From: Paludisphaera soli
GTDB lineage: Bacteria > Planctomycetota > Planctomycetia > Isosphaerales > Isosphaeraceae
Assembly: GCF_011064595.1 (NCBI RefSeq)
Contig: NZ_JAALJI010000008.1
Location: 124,001 to 188,000, forward strand
Length of the DNA: 64,000 nt
Direction: 5' to 3'
The notes under the pieces were generated by a model. The model worked only from the letters and a program-made list of their open reading frames with translations. It made no database searches and was not told where the DNA came from. The position numbers and the translations under genes were made by a program. Below are positions 37,313 through 45,995 of the stretch, in pieces (the first letter of the stretch is position 1; every line of letters begins with the position of its first letter).

Positions 37313-38095
37313 TCACGGACGGGGTCCGCCCATCGAGCGGAGCACGTCGACCATCGCCTGCTGGCCGACGCGCAAGACCCCTTCGTGCGCGCGGTCCAGG
37401 TCGACGATGAGGAAGAGCACCGCGGCGAAGCCCAGCGTGAGGATCGGCATCTCGGGCGAGCGGCGGGTTTCCGACAGCCCCGCCTGATAGCCGACCGAGG
37501 CCATGCCGAGCGTGGAAAGGCCGAACAGGACCAGCCAGATGCTCAGGGGGATCCGGCTGCGAAGCCCCACCATCACGCGCTTGGCGTGCAGGTCGATGAG
37601 GGTGTTGAGCGACTGAACGTAGAGCCCGGTCGTGATCGCCTCCGGGTTCCGCTCGGCGACGGCCACGGCTCGCGACCACAGTTCCTCGTGCAGCTCGCCG
37701 GACCTTGCGAGGACCTCGGCGATCCCGGCCTCCGTGAGGCCGCGAATCCGAAGGTCGGCATATTCGCGAAGCCGATCCATGCTCTCGGTCCGCTGCGGCT
37801 CGGGCAGCAGTCGACAGCGAAGGAACGTCGTGCCGATGGCGTTCGCCTCCTCGAGGACGGCCTGCCGGCGTGCGTCGAATCGCGACGCCGCCAGGCTGAA
37901 CGTGAAGCCGAGCAGCAAGGCCAGCAGGCCGAGCACCGCCACCATCGCGGCCACCGGCGCGGGCAGTTCCTCCGACGCCCTCGCGTGTCGCCATCGCCCG
38001 AATCGATACCCCGACTCCACCGCGGCCAGGCCGGCGGCGAGGGCCAGCGGCAGGAACAGCCACATCGGGATCGCATCGAGAGGTTGGTGATTCAT
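37313..38095 (-). CDS. DUF4239/bestrophin-like membrane protein
   Basis: 260 residues from the ATG at 38095. Two N-terminal membrane helices (MWLFLPLALAAGLAAVE and VAAMVAVLGLLALLLGFTFS) precede SLAASRFDARRQAVLEEANA, the hallmark of the DUF4239 family; after a soluble helical region two more helices follow (IWLVLFGLSTLGMASVGY and ILTLGFAAVLFLIVDLDR). The fold is related to bestrophin channels, function unproven. It converges with the hydrolase gene 21 bases away. Confidence 0.9.
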   Translation of the reverse strand: MNHQPLDAIPMWLFLPLALAAGLAAVESGYRFGRWRHARASEELPAPVAAMVAVLGLLALLLGFTFSLAASRFDARRQAVLEEANAIGTTFLRCRLLPEPQRTESMDRLREYADLRIRGLTEAGIAEVLARSGELHEELWSRAVAVAERNPEAITTGLYVQSLNTLIDLHAKRVMVGLRSRIPLSIWLVLFGLSTLGMASVGYQAGLSETRRSPEMPILTLGFAAVLFLIVDLDRAHEGVLRVGQQAMVDVLRSMGGPRP

Positions 38096-38160
38096 GGCGT
38101 CTCCGATTCTCCGCATCGGGGGCGGTCGAGGCATGAACCGGGCGGGCGCCCGTCGCCGCG

Positions 38161-38376
38161 TCAGGCGCGTCGGTCGCTCCCCGGGCGATCGCCGCCGAGG
38201 AGGCTCCGCAATCGGGCGAGGACGGCCTCGGGGTCGAGCCCGGCCTCGAGGCTGGCGTATTCGAGGGACTTGCCGCCGCAATGCTGGTCGACGCCGAGTT
38301 CCTGGAAGACCGCCAGGGTCTCGGGGTGTTCGATCAGCCAGTCCGGGACCGTGTCGTCCAGGTCGCATTCCGTCAT
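38161..38376 (-). CDS. DUF542 (ScdA/RIC N-terminal-like) small protein
   Basis: 71 residues from the ATG at 38376 (GGAGGG upstream). It matches the N-terminal domain of ScdA/YtfE/RIC iron-sulfur repair proteins: VPDWLIEHPETLAVFQELGV, then DQHCGGKSLEYASLEAGLD. The CGG motif with its single Cys is the family's key feature. The di-iron hemerythrin-like domain of full RIC proteins is absent, so this is a stand-alone DUF542 protein. Transcribed divergently from the YjbR-DUF1963 gene. Confidence 0.88.
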   Translation of the reverse strand: MTECDLDDTVPDWLIEHPETLAVFQELGVDQHCGGKSLEYASLEAGLDPEAVLARLRSLLGGDRPGSDRRA

Positions 38377-38532
38377 CGCCGTTCCCTCCATCGCGTTCGC
38401 TCCATCATGCCGCATCTCCGGGGCCCGGGGCAGGGCCGACCGCGCGACGCGGGGTGGTTGAACGAAGGCGGCCGACGTGGCATCTTGCCGGCAGACGTCT
38501 TGAAGTCGAGCCGGTCGGTCGAGGGAGGCGGG

Positions 38533-39723
38533 ATGATGAGCGGTCTGGTCGAAGCCCTGGTCGCGCGTTGCCGCGCGAAGGCCGGAGTCACGGACGGAGA
38601 GCGTGACGATTTCAAGCTCCTGGACGGCTTCCTCGACACCTTCGCGCGGTTCCATCGCGACGAGCAGCCGCCGATGGTGATGGTGCGATGCCCCGACGCG
38701 CTTCGCGAGCGTCTGGCCGCGGACCATCCCGGCATCGTGGTCTCCGAGCGCATGTGCTGGGAGACCGAGGGCTGGGCCTGGGCCGACGTCCCGATCGACG
38801 GCTCGATCCCAGTCGCGACGCTCCTGGAGCTGATCGACGAATCGCACACGCTCCTCCACGAAGGGCTGGACGATTCCAAGCGATTCTTGATCGAGCTGAT
38901 CGCCCGCGACGCCGCTCCGGCCGAGGCCCTGTCAGACCTGATCGAGCACCACGGCCTGGAAAGCCGTCGAGGCGAGATCGAGTCGCTCGCGCGGCCGGCG
39001 TTCGCGATCGTCACCTCGGCCGCCGGCGACGACGAGCCGCCGGTCGGGTCGACGCGGATCGGCGGCCGGCCGGACCTCGACGACTCGACCGAATGGCCCC
39101 GTCACGAGGACGGCCGGCCGATGACGTTCCTCGCGCAGATCAACCTCGACGAACTCCCCGAGGGGGCCGACCGGGGCCCGCTGCCGCCGCGAGGCCTGCT
39201 CTCGATCTTCTCGGCCTGGGGTCGGCAGGATGAGGACGGCGCCGATCCCCTGCCGCCCGACGGCGAGCCGACGCCCGAGTGGACGTGCATCTTCCACTTC
39301 CGGGACCCGTCCGGGCTGCGACGGAGGTCCACGCCCGACGGCGTGAACGATTTCCCGGCCGCCCCGGGCGTGATCGTGCCGATCGTGAGCCTGCCCCAGG
39401 ATCCCGAGGAGCCGGACGTCGAGGCCCTCGGCTGGGACGAGGCGACGTGGGACGCCTTCTCCGGGCTGCTCTGTTCCTACGACTTCCTCCAGGCGCGGCG
39501 GGTCGGACGCCCCCTCCACAACCAGCTGCTGGGCTACGCCTCTTTCATCCAGGGGTTCGACCCCGCGGCGGGCGAAGGTCGTCGCCTCCTGTTCCAGCTC
39601 GGCAGCGACGACGAGGCCGCGATGTGCTGGGGGGACGGCGGCTGCCTGTACTTCTTCGCGGATCCCGAGGCGAGGGCTCGCGGCGACTTCTCGCGCGTCG
39701 AGTCCGCCTATCAATGCAACTGA
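38533..39723 (+). CDS. YjbR/MmcQ-like plus DUF1963 (YwqG) fusion protein
   Basis: 396 residues from the ATG at 38533 with GGGAGGCGGG just upstream. Residues about 40-120 resemble the MmcQ/YjbR fold (RERLAADHPGIVVSERMCWE, then LLELIDESHTLLHEGL). Residues about 165-395 are DUF1963: VGSTRIGGRPDLDDSTEWPR, PMTFLAQINLDELP, LLGYASFIQGFDP, LLFQLGSDDEAAMCWGDGG and CLYFFADPEARARGDFSRV. DUF1963 is seen in cytosolic proteins of unknown role, often in polymorphic-toxin immunity or stress loci. The fusion is the notable point. Neither domain's activity is known here. Confidence 0.85.
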   Translation: MMSGLVEALVARCRAKAGVTDGERDDFKLLDGFLDTFARFHRDEQPPMVMVRCPDALRERLAADHPGIVVSERMCWETEGWAWADVPIDGSIPVATLLELIDESHTLLHEGLDDSKRFLIELIARDAAPAEALSDLIEHHGLESRRGEIESLARPAFAIVTSAAGDDEPPVGSTRIGGRPDLDDSTEWPRHEDGRPMTFLAQINLDELPEGADRGPLPPRGLLSIFSAWGRQDEDGADPLPPDGEPTPEWTCIFHFRDPSGLRRRSTPDGVNDFPAAPGVIVPIVSLPQDPEEPDVEALGWDEATWDAFSGLLCSYDFLQARRVGRPLHNQLLGYASFIQGFDPAAGEGRRLLFQLGSDDEAAMCWGDGGCLYFFADPEARARGDFSRVESAYQCN

Positions 39724-39756
39724 TCGTCGGGGCCCGCGAGGGACGGCCGCCCCGCC

Positions 39757-40641
39757 CTAGCGGCGGAGGCGTTCGCTGAGGCTGAGGGCGTCGAGGTCGT
39801 CGGGGGCGAGGCGGAGGGCCTCCTCCACGGCTTCGAGGGCGGCGGCGGGGCGGCGGGCGGCGTCGAGGGCGAGGGCCAGGGAGAGGTGGACGTCGGGGCG
39901 GTCGGGCAGCCGCTGGGAGGCGTTGCGCAGGTCCTCCACCGCCTGGGGGACGTGGCGGAGGGCCAGGTGGGCCCGGCCCCGCAGGAAGACGGCCTCGGAG
40001 TCGCCGGGGGCGGATTCGATGGTCTGATCGAGCCGCACGAGGGCCTGGTCGGCCTCCCCCCGCGAGAGCTGGATGGAGGCGATGCGGCGGTTGGCCTCGG
40101 CGAGGAACGGGTCGTTCTCCAGGGCCCGGAAGTAGGCCGCGAGGGCCTCGTCGGTCCTCCCGAGCGCCTCCAGGACGGCGGCCAGGGCGAGGTGGCCGGA
40201 GGCGTCGTGGGGCTCGATCTCGATGGCGGTCTCGAGCCGCTTGAGGGCCGAATCGAGCTGGCCGCGACCGGCCTCGATCCGTCCCATGCCGATGAGCGCG
40301 GAGACGTAGTCGGAGTCGAGGTCCAGGGCCTTGCGGAAGCCGGCCTCGGCCTCGGCGGGCCGGCCCCGCAGGAGCAGCACGGCGGCCAGCCGCTGGTAGG
40401 CCTCTGGCGACCGCGGGGAGACGGCGACGAGCTGGTTCAGCTCGGCTTCGGCGCGTTCGAGGTCGCCGGCGTCGACGGCCGCCTGGGCGCGAACGCTGAT
40501 CGCCTGGGCCTGGGCCGCCTTCTCGGGGCTGAGCCCATCCTTCGGCCCCCCCCGGCGCGTGCCGGACCAGCTGCAGCCGGGAAGCCCCGGGAGCAGCCAG
40601 AACAGGACGCCGACGAAGGCGATCATGCCCTTGCGCCGCAT
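39757..40641 (-). CDS. TPR-repeat lipoprotein
   Basis: 294 residues from the ATG at 40641. The N-terminus is a lipoprotein signal (MIAFVGVLFWLLPGLPGCSW), lipid Cys near residue 22, so the mature protein is membrane-tethered outside the cytoplasm. It contains about seven TPR units, e.g. AEAELNQLVAVSPRSPEAYQ and ALKRLETAIEIEPHDASGHL. Last of a same-strand run after the ANTAR regulator, BON and kinase-like genes, but it has its own promoter at the 3' end of the kinase-like gene. Confidence 0.9.
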   Translation of the reverse strand: MRRKGMIAFVGVLFWLLPGLPGCSWSGTRRGGPKDGLSPEKAAQAQAISVRAQAAVDAGDLERAEAELNQLVAVSPRSPEAYQRLAAVLLLRGRPAEAEAGFRKALDLDSDYVSALIGMGRIEAGRGQLDSALKRLETAIEIEPHDASGHLALAAVLEALGRTDEALAAYFRALENDPFLAEANRRIASIQLSRGEADQALVRLDQTIESAPGDSEAVFLRGRAHLALRHVPQAVEDLRNASQRLPDRPDVHLSLALALDAARRPAAALEAVEEALRLAPDDLDALSLSERLRR

Positions 40642-40750
40642 GCGATCGATCCCCCCTCCCTGGGGTGGGCTGACACCGTCCAGCCCCGGCGCGATCGCGG
40701 CCGGACGCACCCGGCCGACCCGCCCGCTCCTCCGTCACCGCGAGCCTCGA

Positions 40751-40779
40751 AGGCTACGCCCAATCGGGCGGATGGTCAA
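40751..40779 (-). promoter_or_regulatory. Possible promoter of the TPR lipoprotein gene
   Basis: Minus strand TTGACC (779-774), 17 bases, TAGCCT (756-751). The -35 is good, the -10 weak. The -35 overlaps the stop of the upstream kinase-like gene. Confidence 0.35.
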
Positions 40780-41570
40780 TGGCGATCGGCCTCGGTCCGA
40801 CGGGCCCCCCGCGAGTGGGCCGGCGGCGGCGGCGACGGGGCGGCCCGGGGGAAGACGACGCGGACGACGACGCCGCAGCCCTCCTCCGAATCCAGGATGA
40901 TCCGGCCCTGGAGCTGGTTCGCCAGCTCCAGGCCGATCGAGAGCCCCAGGCCGTTGCCGTCCGCGGACGAGTGCTCCTCGCGGTTGAGGCGGTAGAACGG
41001 CTCGAAGATGCGCTGGTGCTGGGCCGAGGGGACGCCCGGGCCGTCGTCCGCCACGGTGAGGCTCCAGGAGTCGGCCTCGGCCCTCCCCTCGACGCGCACG
41101 CGGCCCCCGGCCGGCGTGAACTTGATGGCGTTGGAGACCAGAGCGGCGAAGATCTGCTGGCAACGCGAGGCGTCGGTGACCACCAGGACCTCGCCGTCGA
41201 CGGCCTCGGCGCTCCAGTCCAGCCCCTTGTCCCGCGCCGAGGCGCCGAACGTCCGGTCGACCTCGTGGACGAGGGCCCGGATCGAGAAGGTGCCCAGGCT
41301 GGGCGCGCGCGTTCCTCGGATGACCTCGGCGTAGTCCAGATAGCTGCGGGTCAGTCGGAGCAGGTCGTCGCAGAGGGTCCGCATGGTCCCGACGTGCCCC
41401 TTCTGGGTCGCCGAGAACTCGGCCGGGCCGTCGCCCAGGAGCAGGTCGAAGCCCGTCCGCAGCGAGGCGAGCGGCCGGCAAAGCTCGTCGCTGAGGCTGC
41501 ACAGGAGATTGTGCAGCTCCTGCTGGTCGAATCGCGGCTGGGGGACGCCGGCGTCGGGTTGCGCATCCAT
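40776..41570 (-). CDS. Histidine-kinase-like ATPase lacking the phosphoacceptor His
   Basis: 264 residues from the ATG at 41570, soluble, no sensor domain. The dimerisation helix reads CSLSDELCRPLASLRTGFDL: the H-box SHELRTPL has become SDELCRPL, with Asp28 at the phosphoacceptor position. The ATPase domain is intact: N box AALVSNAIKFTP (Asn147), G1 VADDGPGVP, F box IFEPFYRL, G2 GNGLGLSIGLELA. It thus should bind ATP but cannot phosphorylate itself on His in the standard way. It follows the ANTAR regulator and BON genes on the same strand. A pseudokinase or a kinase/phosphatase scaffold role is inferred. Confidence 0.88.
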   Translation of the reverse strand: MDAQPDAGVPQPRFDQQELHNLLCSLSDELCRPLASLRTGFDLLLGDGPAEFSATQKGHVGTMRTLCDDLLRLTRSYLDYAEVIRGTRAPSLGTFSIRALVHEVDRTFGASARDKGLDWSAEAVDGEVLVVTDASRCQQIFAALVSNAIKFTPAGGRVRVEGRAEADSWSLTVADDGPGVPSAQHQRIFEPFYRLNREEHSSADGNGLGLSIGLELANQLQGRIILDSEEGCGVVVRVVFPRAAPSPPPPAHSRGARRTEADRH

Positions 41571-41661
41571 GGCGGGCTCGGGGTTGGGGCTCCGGATCGG
41601 ATTCACGCACGCGGGCCACTCACCCGCGGTCCGGGCGCGGGGCGGATCGGCCCGCCGCGGG

Positions 41662-41922
41662 TCAGGAGACGACGATCTGGTTGGCCAGCAGCGGATAGCC
41701 GTCGGTCAGGTCGAGGACCGCCTGCTGGGCGATCTGCTTCGCGTGGTAGGTGCGGGACCGCCCCCGGAGCAGGATGCGGTCGTCGCTGCAGTCCACGCGC
41801 AGGTCGCGGATCCGGCCGTTGGCGATCCGGTTGACGTGGCCTTCGATGAACGCGGCGAGTTCCTGATGGGTCCGGCCCGGGCCCGGCCGCGCGAGTTCGG
41901 CATGGGTGTGTTGTGTCGTCAT
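41662..41922 (-). CDS. BON-domain small protein (86 aa)
   Basis: 86 residues with GAGGAGA eight bases before the ATG. After a polar head (about 20 residues) comes one BON-like alpha/beta domain: ELAAFIEGHVNRIANGRIRD, LRVDCSDDRILLRGRSRTYH, AKQIAQQAVLDLTDGYPLL and the closing strand NQIVVS, with the central Gly of the BON motif (LLRGRS). BON domains bind phospholipids or partner proteins; no signal peptide is seen, so it probably stays in the cytoplasm. It sits between the ANTAR regulator and the His-less kinase. Confidence 0.85.
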   Translation of the reverse strand: MTTQHTHAELARPGPGRTHQELAAFIEGHVNRIANGRIRDLRVDCSDDRILLRGRSRTYHAKQIAQQAVLDLTDGYPLLANQIVVS

Positions 41923-42166
41923 GACCGTCTCCTCATCCTTGGCGTCGCGATGTCATGCTGCCGATCCGGGCGGGATCCCGACGGTTCGGGGCCGATCGCG
42001 GGCCTCGAAAGGCCGGCCCTCCGCCCTCGCGCCGGGCCGGAGCCCCGTCGTCCGATCGGGAGCTCCGCGGCGAGACGAGAACGCCGGCGGCCGGGCTCGG
42101 GGGGGGTCCCCATGAACTCGATCGCCGGCGCATTGCAGACTAACTCGCCCGGGGGGCGGCGTCAAC

Positions 42167-42823
42167 TCAGTCGAGCGGCGGCTCGACGGGGCGGCGCAGG
42201 GGCCGCGAGACGGGGGCGGCGGAGGGGCCCGAATTCGAATCCAGCAGCAGCTCGTCGGTCTGGATGATCGACTCGGCCAGCTTGGCCATCGGCACGCGAC
42301 GATCCTGGCTCTGACGCTGGAGGAGCCGGAAGGCTTCGTTCTCGTTCAGCCCCTTGCGGGACATCAGGATCCCCTTGGCCCGCTCGATCAGCTTCCGCTC
42401 CCGCAGGGTCATCTTGAGGTTGTCGACGTTCTCCTGGAGCGCCTGGATCTCGCGGGCGCGGGCCACGGCGATCTCGACGGCGGCCTGGAGGCTGGGGGTG
42501 GTCATCGGCTTGAGGAGATACGAGATCACGCCGTCCTCGACGGCCTGGTCGATCAGGTTCGGGTGGCCGTGGGCGGTGACGATGATGACCGGGGTGCCGG
42601 GGTCCTCGGCGATCTGCCGCGCCGCGGCGAGTCCGTCGAGGCCGGGCATCTCGATGTCGAGGAAGATGGCGTCGGGCATGAGCCGGCGGCACATCTCCAC
42701 CGCCCGCTGGCCGTCGTGGACCACCGCGACGACGTCGTACCCCAGCGACTCGAGCTGGTTCTGCAAGCCCGCGGCGACCGCCTTCTCGTCGTCCGCGATC
42801 ACGAATCGATAGACCTGTGACAT
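42167..42823 (-). CDS. Response regulator with ANTAR RNA-binding domain
   Basis: 218 residues. The receiver domain (1-122) is complete: acidic pair Asp11/Asp12, phosphoacceptor Asp56 in AIFLDIEMPGLDG, Thr in IIVTAHG, Lys in YLLKPM. A coiled linker (QALQENVDNLKMTLRERKL) leads to the ANTAR domain at about 140-195 (IERAKGILMSRKGLNENEAF, LLQRQSQDRRVPMAKLAESI). ANTAR proteins prevent transcription termination by binding paired hairpins in leader RNA. The last residues after about 200 are a Pro/Arg-rich tail. The likely partner kinase two genes on has lost its His, so Asp56 would need another phosphate source. Confidence 0.95.
   Translation of the reverse strand: MSQVYRFVIADDEKAVAAGLQNQLESLGYDVVAVVHDGQRAVEMCRRLMPDAIFLDIEMPGLDGLAAARQIAEDPGTPVIIVTAHGHPNLIDQAVEDGVISYLLKPMTTPSLQAAVEIAVARAREIQALQENVDNLKMTLRERKLIERAKGILMSRKGLNENEAFRLLQRQSQDRRVPMAKLAESIIQTDELLLDSNSGPSAAPVSRPLRRPVEPPLD
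42170..42187 (-). terminator. Hairpin at the stop codon of the ANTAR regulator gene
   Basis: GTCGAGC, loop GGCG, GCTCGAC: a perfect 7-base-pair stem immediately before the stop. As at tsaD the stem lies inside the last codons. A 244-base gap separates this gene from the BON gene. Confidence 0.35.
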
Positions 42824-43029
42824 CGTCGTTCGGACCCTCCCGCTGGTGGACGCCTTGATTGACCTGGACTGCCGATCGGGCCGTCGCCCGTCGACGCGAG
42901 CCGGATGCTGGAGATGAACGCGGGGCGGCGTCCCCCCCCCGAGCCTCGCGCTTCCGCCCTCGCGGCGGAGCGGTTAGACTCGCGAAGGGCGCCTCGGCCC
43001 ACCACTCACGGATGAGGAGCAGGACGAAG

Positions 43030-43515
43030 ATGACGCGACATCGCAACGACCCGCTGGGATACAACGACCTCAAGCTCGGCGACGAGTGGGAGAGCCCGGC
43101 GAGGACGGTGACGGAGACCGACGTGGTGACCTTCGCCGGCCTCTCCGGAGACTTCAACGCCCTGCACGTCGATCACGACTGGGCGTCGAAGGGTCCGTTC
43201 GGGAAGCCGGTCGCGCACGGGCTCTTGGGGTTGGCCCTCGTCTCCGGGCTCGCCAGCCACGCCCCTCGCGTCGACACGCAGGCGTTCCTGGCGATCCTGG
43301 AGTGGAAGTTCCTGCTCCCCATCGCGTTCGGCGACACCGTCCGGGTGATCTCCCGGGTCGAGTCCGTCGAGCCCCAGGCTCGGGGTCGACGGGCGCTTGT
43401 GGTCTGGCGTCGCCGCCTGCTGAACCAGGACGACCAGGTGGTCCAGGAGGGGCTCACCCGGACCCTCGTCCGGGCCCGCGCCCTCGCCACCGAGGCCGAA
43501 CCGTCGCAAGACTGA
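43030..43515 (+). CDS. MaoC-like (R)-hydratase/dehydratase
   Basis: 161 residues from the ATG at 43030 (GAGGAG upstream); an in-frame ATG at 43012 is less well placed. Single hot-dog domain: LKLGDEWESPARTVTETDVV, then the active-site helix TFAGLSGDFNALHVDHDWA with catalytic Asp and His, and FGKPVAHGLLGLALVSGLA. MaoC proteins hydrate enoyl-CoA, but stand-alone ones act on many acyl-CoA substrates. Converges with guaA. Confidence 0.92.
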   Translation: MTRHRNDPLGYNDLKLGDEWESPARTVTETDVVTFAGLSGDFNALHVDHDWASKGPFGKPVAHGLLGLALVSGLASHAPRVDTQAFLAILEWKFLLPIAFGDTVRVISRVESVEPQARGRRALVVWRRRLLNQDDQVVQEGLTRTLVRARALATEAEPSQD

Positions 43516-43648
43516 CGAGGCCGTCTCCCTCGTTCGCCCCCCTTCGCCGGATTCCTTCGTTTTCGAGCTTCCCTATTTCATCGCCACATCGAAGGAATTC
43601 AAGCAAATTCGGGGCCGGCGCCCGGGATTCCCCCAAGCCGCGCCGGGT

Positions 43649-45211
43649 TCATTCCCACTCGATGGTGCCGGGCGGCTTGCTGGTGACGTCGTAAACGACC
43701 CGGTTGACGCCCTTGACCTCGTTGATGATGCGGGTCGAGGTCCGGGCGAGCATCTCGTGCGGGAGCCGCGACCAGTCGGCCGTCATGAAGTCCTCGGTCT
43801 CGACGGCGCGGACGGCGATCACGTTCTCATAAGTGCGCGCGTCGCCCATGACGCCGACCGACTGCACCGGCAGCAGCACGGCGAACGCCTGGGCCGTCTG
43901 GCGTTCCAGCCCGGCGGCCCGCAGCTCGTCGAGGAAGATGGCGTCGGCCTGGCGGAGGACGTCCAGGCGGGGGGCGGTGACCTCTCCCAGGCAGCGGACG
44001 GCGAGGCCCGGCCCGGGGAACGGGTGCCGCCAGACCAGGGAGTCGGGCAGGCCCAGCTCCAGGCCCAGGCGGCGGACCTCGTCCTTGAAAAGGTCGCGCA
44101 GGGGCTCGATCAGCTCGAAGCCCAGCTCGGCGGGGAGCCCGCCGACGTTGTGGTGGATCTTGATGGTGGCGGCCGGGCCGTCGGGCTCGCCGCCGCTCTC
44201 GATGACGTCCGGGTAGAGAGTCCCCTGGGCGAGGAAGTGCGCGCCCGGGATGGAGCGGGCCTCCTCGCGGAAGACCTCGATGAAGACGTGGCCGATCCGC
44301 CGCCGCTTCTCCTGGGGGTCGGTCACCCCGGCGAGCGCCGCGAGGAACTGGGCCGAAGCGTCGACGACCCGAAGCTCGGCGTCGCTGTGGCCCCGGAAGA
44401 CCTCCTCGACCTGGGCGCGCTCGCCGCCGCGCAGCAGGCCGTTGTCGACGAACACGCAGACGACCCGCGGCCCCAGGGCCTTCGCCAGGAGCGCCGCGCA
44501 GACGGCCGAGTCCACGCCGCCGGAGAGCCCGCAGACGACCCGCTGGTCGGCGCCGACCTGGCCCTGAATCCGCTCGATCGCCTGCTCGATGAACGCCTCC
44601 ATCGTCCAGGCGCGGGGGTTGCCGCAGATCCGGTCGAGGAAGTTCCCGAGCATCAGGGCCCCGTAGGGGGTGTGCGAGACCTCGGGGTGGAACTGGAGGC
44701 CGTAGAACGGGTAGGTCCGGTGCTTGGCCGCGGCGATCGGGCAGGTGGCGGTCGCCGCGAGGGGGAGGAAGTCCGAGCCGGCGTCGAGGATCTGGTCGCC
44801 GTGGCTCATCCAGACGGTCGTCTCGCGGGGGACGTCGTGGAAGAGGGGCTCGGCGGGGTCGATCACCTTGCAGTCGGTCCGGCCGTACTCTCGGGCCGGG
44901 GGGGCGTCGACCTTGCCCCCCAGCGCCTGCACCGCCAGCTGCATCCCGTAGCAGATCCCCAGGACCGGGACGCCGAGCTGGAAAAGCTCCGGGTCGCACT
45001 GAGGGGCGCCGGGCTCGTAAACGCTGCTGGGGCCCCCGGAGAGGATCAGGGCCAGGGGGTCGAGCTCGCGGACGCGGTCCGCCGTGATGTCGTGGCGGAC
45101 GATGCGGGCGAAGGCGTGACGCTCGCGGACCCGGCGCGCGATCAGCTGGACGTACTGCGCGCCGAAGTCGAGCACCAACACCGGCCGCGACGAGGGATCG
45201 GAGGGACCCAT
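43649..45211 (-). CDS. guaA: GMP synthase (glutamine-hydrolysing) GuaA
   Basis: 520 residues from the ATG at 45211; codons further upstream are Arg-rich and not part of the protein. The class I glutamine amidotransferase domain has [20 protein letters not shown] with the nucleophile Cys and [11 protein letters not shown] with the His/Glu. The ATP-pyrophosphatase has [18 protein letters not shown], and the dimerisation domain has [15 protein letters not shown] and ends KPPGTIEWE as in all GuaA. It aminates XMP to GMP. No purine riboswitch was recognised in its 5' region. Confidence 0.98.
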   Translation of the reverse strand: MGPSDPSSRPVLVLDFGAQYVQLIARRVRERHAFARIVRHDITADRVRELDPLALILSGGPSSVYEPGAPQCDPELFQLGVPVLGICYGMQLAVQALGGKVDAPPAREYGRTDCKVIDPAEPLFHDVPRETTVWMSHGDQILDAGSDFLPLAATATCPIAAAKHRTYPFYGLQFHPEVSHTPYGALMLGNFLDRICGNPRAWTMEAFIEQAIERIQGQVGADQRVVCGLSGGVDSAVCAALLAKALGPRVVCVFVDNGLLRGGERAQVEEVFRGHSDAELRVVDASAQFLAALAGVTDPQEKRRRIGHVFIEVFREEARSIPGAHFLAQGTLYPDVIESGGEPDGPAATIKIHHNVGGLPAELGFELIEPLRDLFKDEVRRLGLELGLPDSLVWRHPFPGPGLAVRCLGEVTAPRLDVLRQADAIFLDELRAAGLERQTAQAFAVLLPVQSVGVMGDARTYENVIAVRAVETEDFMTADWSRLPHEMLARTSTRIINEVKGVNRVVYDVTSKPPGTIEWE

Positions 45212-45288
45212 ATCTGGCTTGTCTTCCCAGCGACGAGGTTGAGGATATCCCGGCCCCGGGGCGTCGCCTCGCGGGCCGGCAAATCGCC

Positions 45289-45317
45289 AGTCTAGCACGC
45301 GGGCGCGCGATCGAGAA
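45289..45317 (-). promoter_or_regulatory. Possible promoter of guaA
   Basis: Minus strand TTCTCG (317-312), 17 bases, TAGACT (294-289), the same -10 hexamer seen before ctpA. The -35 matches poorly. The leader would be about 70 bases. Confidence 0.3.
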
Positions 45318-45393
45318 CCCGCCCCGGGTGCCTTTCGCCGCCGAGCGGGCCGGCGACGCCGGTCGTCCGGCCGCCCCCGACGTCCCCGCCCGC

Positions 45394-45424
45394 TTGACAG
45401 GCGCGATCGGGCGAAGTCAGATAA
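45394..45424 (+). promoter_or_regulatory. Possible promoter of the three-helix membrane protein gene
   Basis: A perfect TTGACA (45394-45399) is followed, 20 bases on, by the AT-rich GATAAG. The spacing is longer than ideal. It faces away from guaA, which starts at 45211. Confidence 0.3.
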
Positions 45425-45474
45425 GCTTAACGGCGAAAGCCCTCGCGGACGACTCGTGCGAAAGGTGGCAGGCG

Positions 45475-45960
45475 ATGGCATCGGCATCCGGCGGCGCAAA
45501 CCCCGCGACCCCCACGGCCCACGTGTCGGCGCCGACGCCGACGCCGACTCCCGCGCCGGCCCGCCTCCCGGGCGCCCCGCCCCCGCGCCCCCAATACGAG
45601 TTCAACGAGCCCGAGAACCGGATCATCCGCGACCTCGGCTCGAAGATGAGCTTCGTCGGCCTGTACATGGTCGGCATCGGCCTCTGCTTCGCCCTGGTGA
45701 CCATCCAGCGCTGGTCGCGCTACCAGCAGATGGAGATCGGGTTCCTGTTCCTGGCCATGCTGTTCATGGTCTTCGGCGCCTGGACCCACCGCGCCGGCCG
45801 GGACTTCCGCCAGGTGGTCGACTCCCAGGGCCGCGACGTCGCCCACCTGATGGCCGCCCTTTCCTCGCTGCTGAAGTGCTACCGCCTCATCTACATGCTC
45901 TTCTTCGTCGGCCTGATCTTCGCCATGATCCTCCTCGCCTCCACCCACCTGGGGGGGTGA
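45475..45960 (+). CDS. Small membrane protein with Pro/Thr-rich head (161 aa)
   Basis: 161 residues from the ATG at 45475 (AAAGGTGG upstream). The first 45 residues are Ala/Pro/Thr-rich and presumably disordered in the cytoplasm. After [18 protein letters not shown] come three hydrophobic helices: [34 protein letters not shown] and [19 protein letters not shown]. Between helices two and three lies a short amphipathic segment. No domain is recognised; similar proteins occur in planctomycetes. It ends 35 bases before a converging HNH gene, with a strong hairpin between. Confidence 0.82.
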   Translation: MASASGGANPATPTAHVSAPTPTPTPAPARLPGAPPPRPQYEFNEPENRIIRDLGSKMSFVGLYMVGIGLCFALVTIQRWSRYQQMEIGFLFLAMLFMVFGAWTHRAGRDFRQVVDSQGRDVAHLMAALSSLLKCYRLIYMLFFVGLIFAMILLASTHLGG

Positions 45961-45965
45961 GCGAC

Positions 45966-45994
45966 CGTCGCCGGGTCGATCGATCCCGGCGACG
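45966..45994. terminator. Bidirectional terminator hairpin
   Basis: CGTCGCCGGG, 9-base loop TCGATCGAT, CCCGGCGACG: a perfect 10-base-pair stem in the 35 bases between two converging genes, so it can end transcription from both sides. Confidence 0.65.
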
Positions 45995-45995
45995 A

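Noticed and set aside
45212-45288. Purine riboswitch upstream of guaA, and preQ1 riboswitch upstream of queC (50036-50107)
   Set aside because: Neither leader shows the conserved junction sequences or paired loops of these aptamers.
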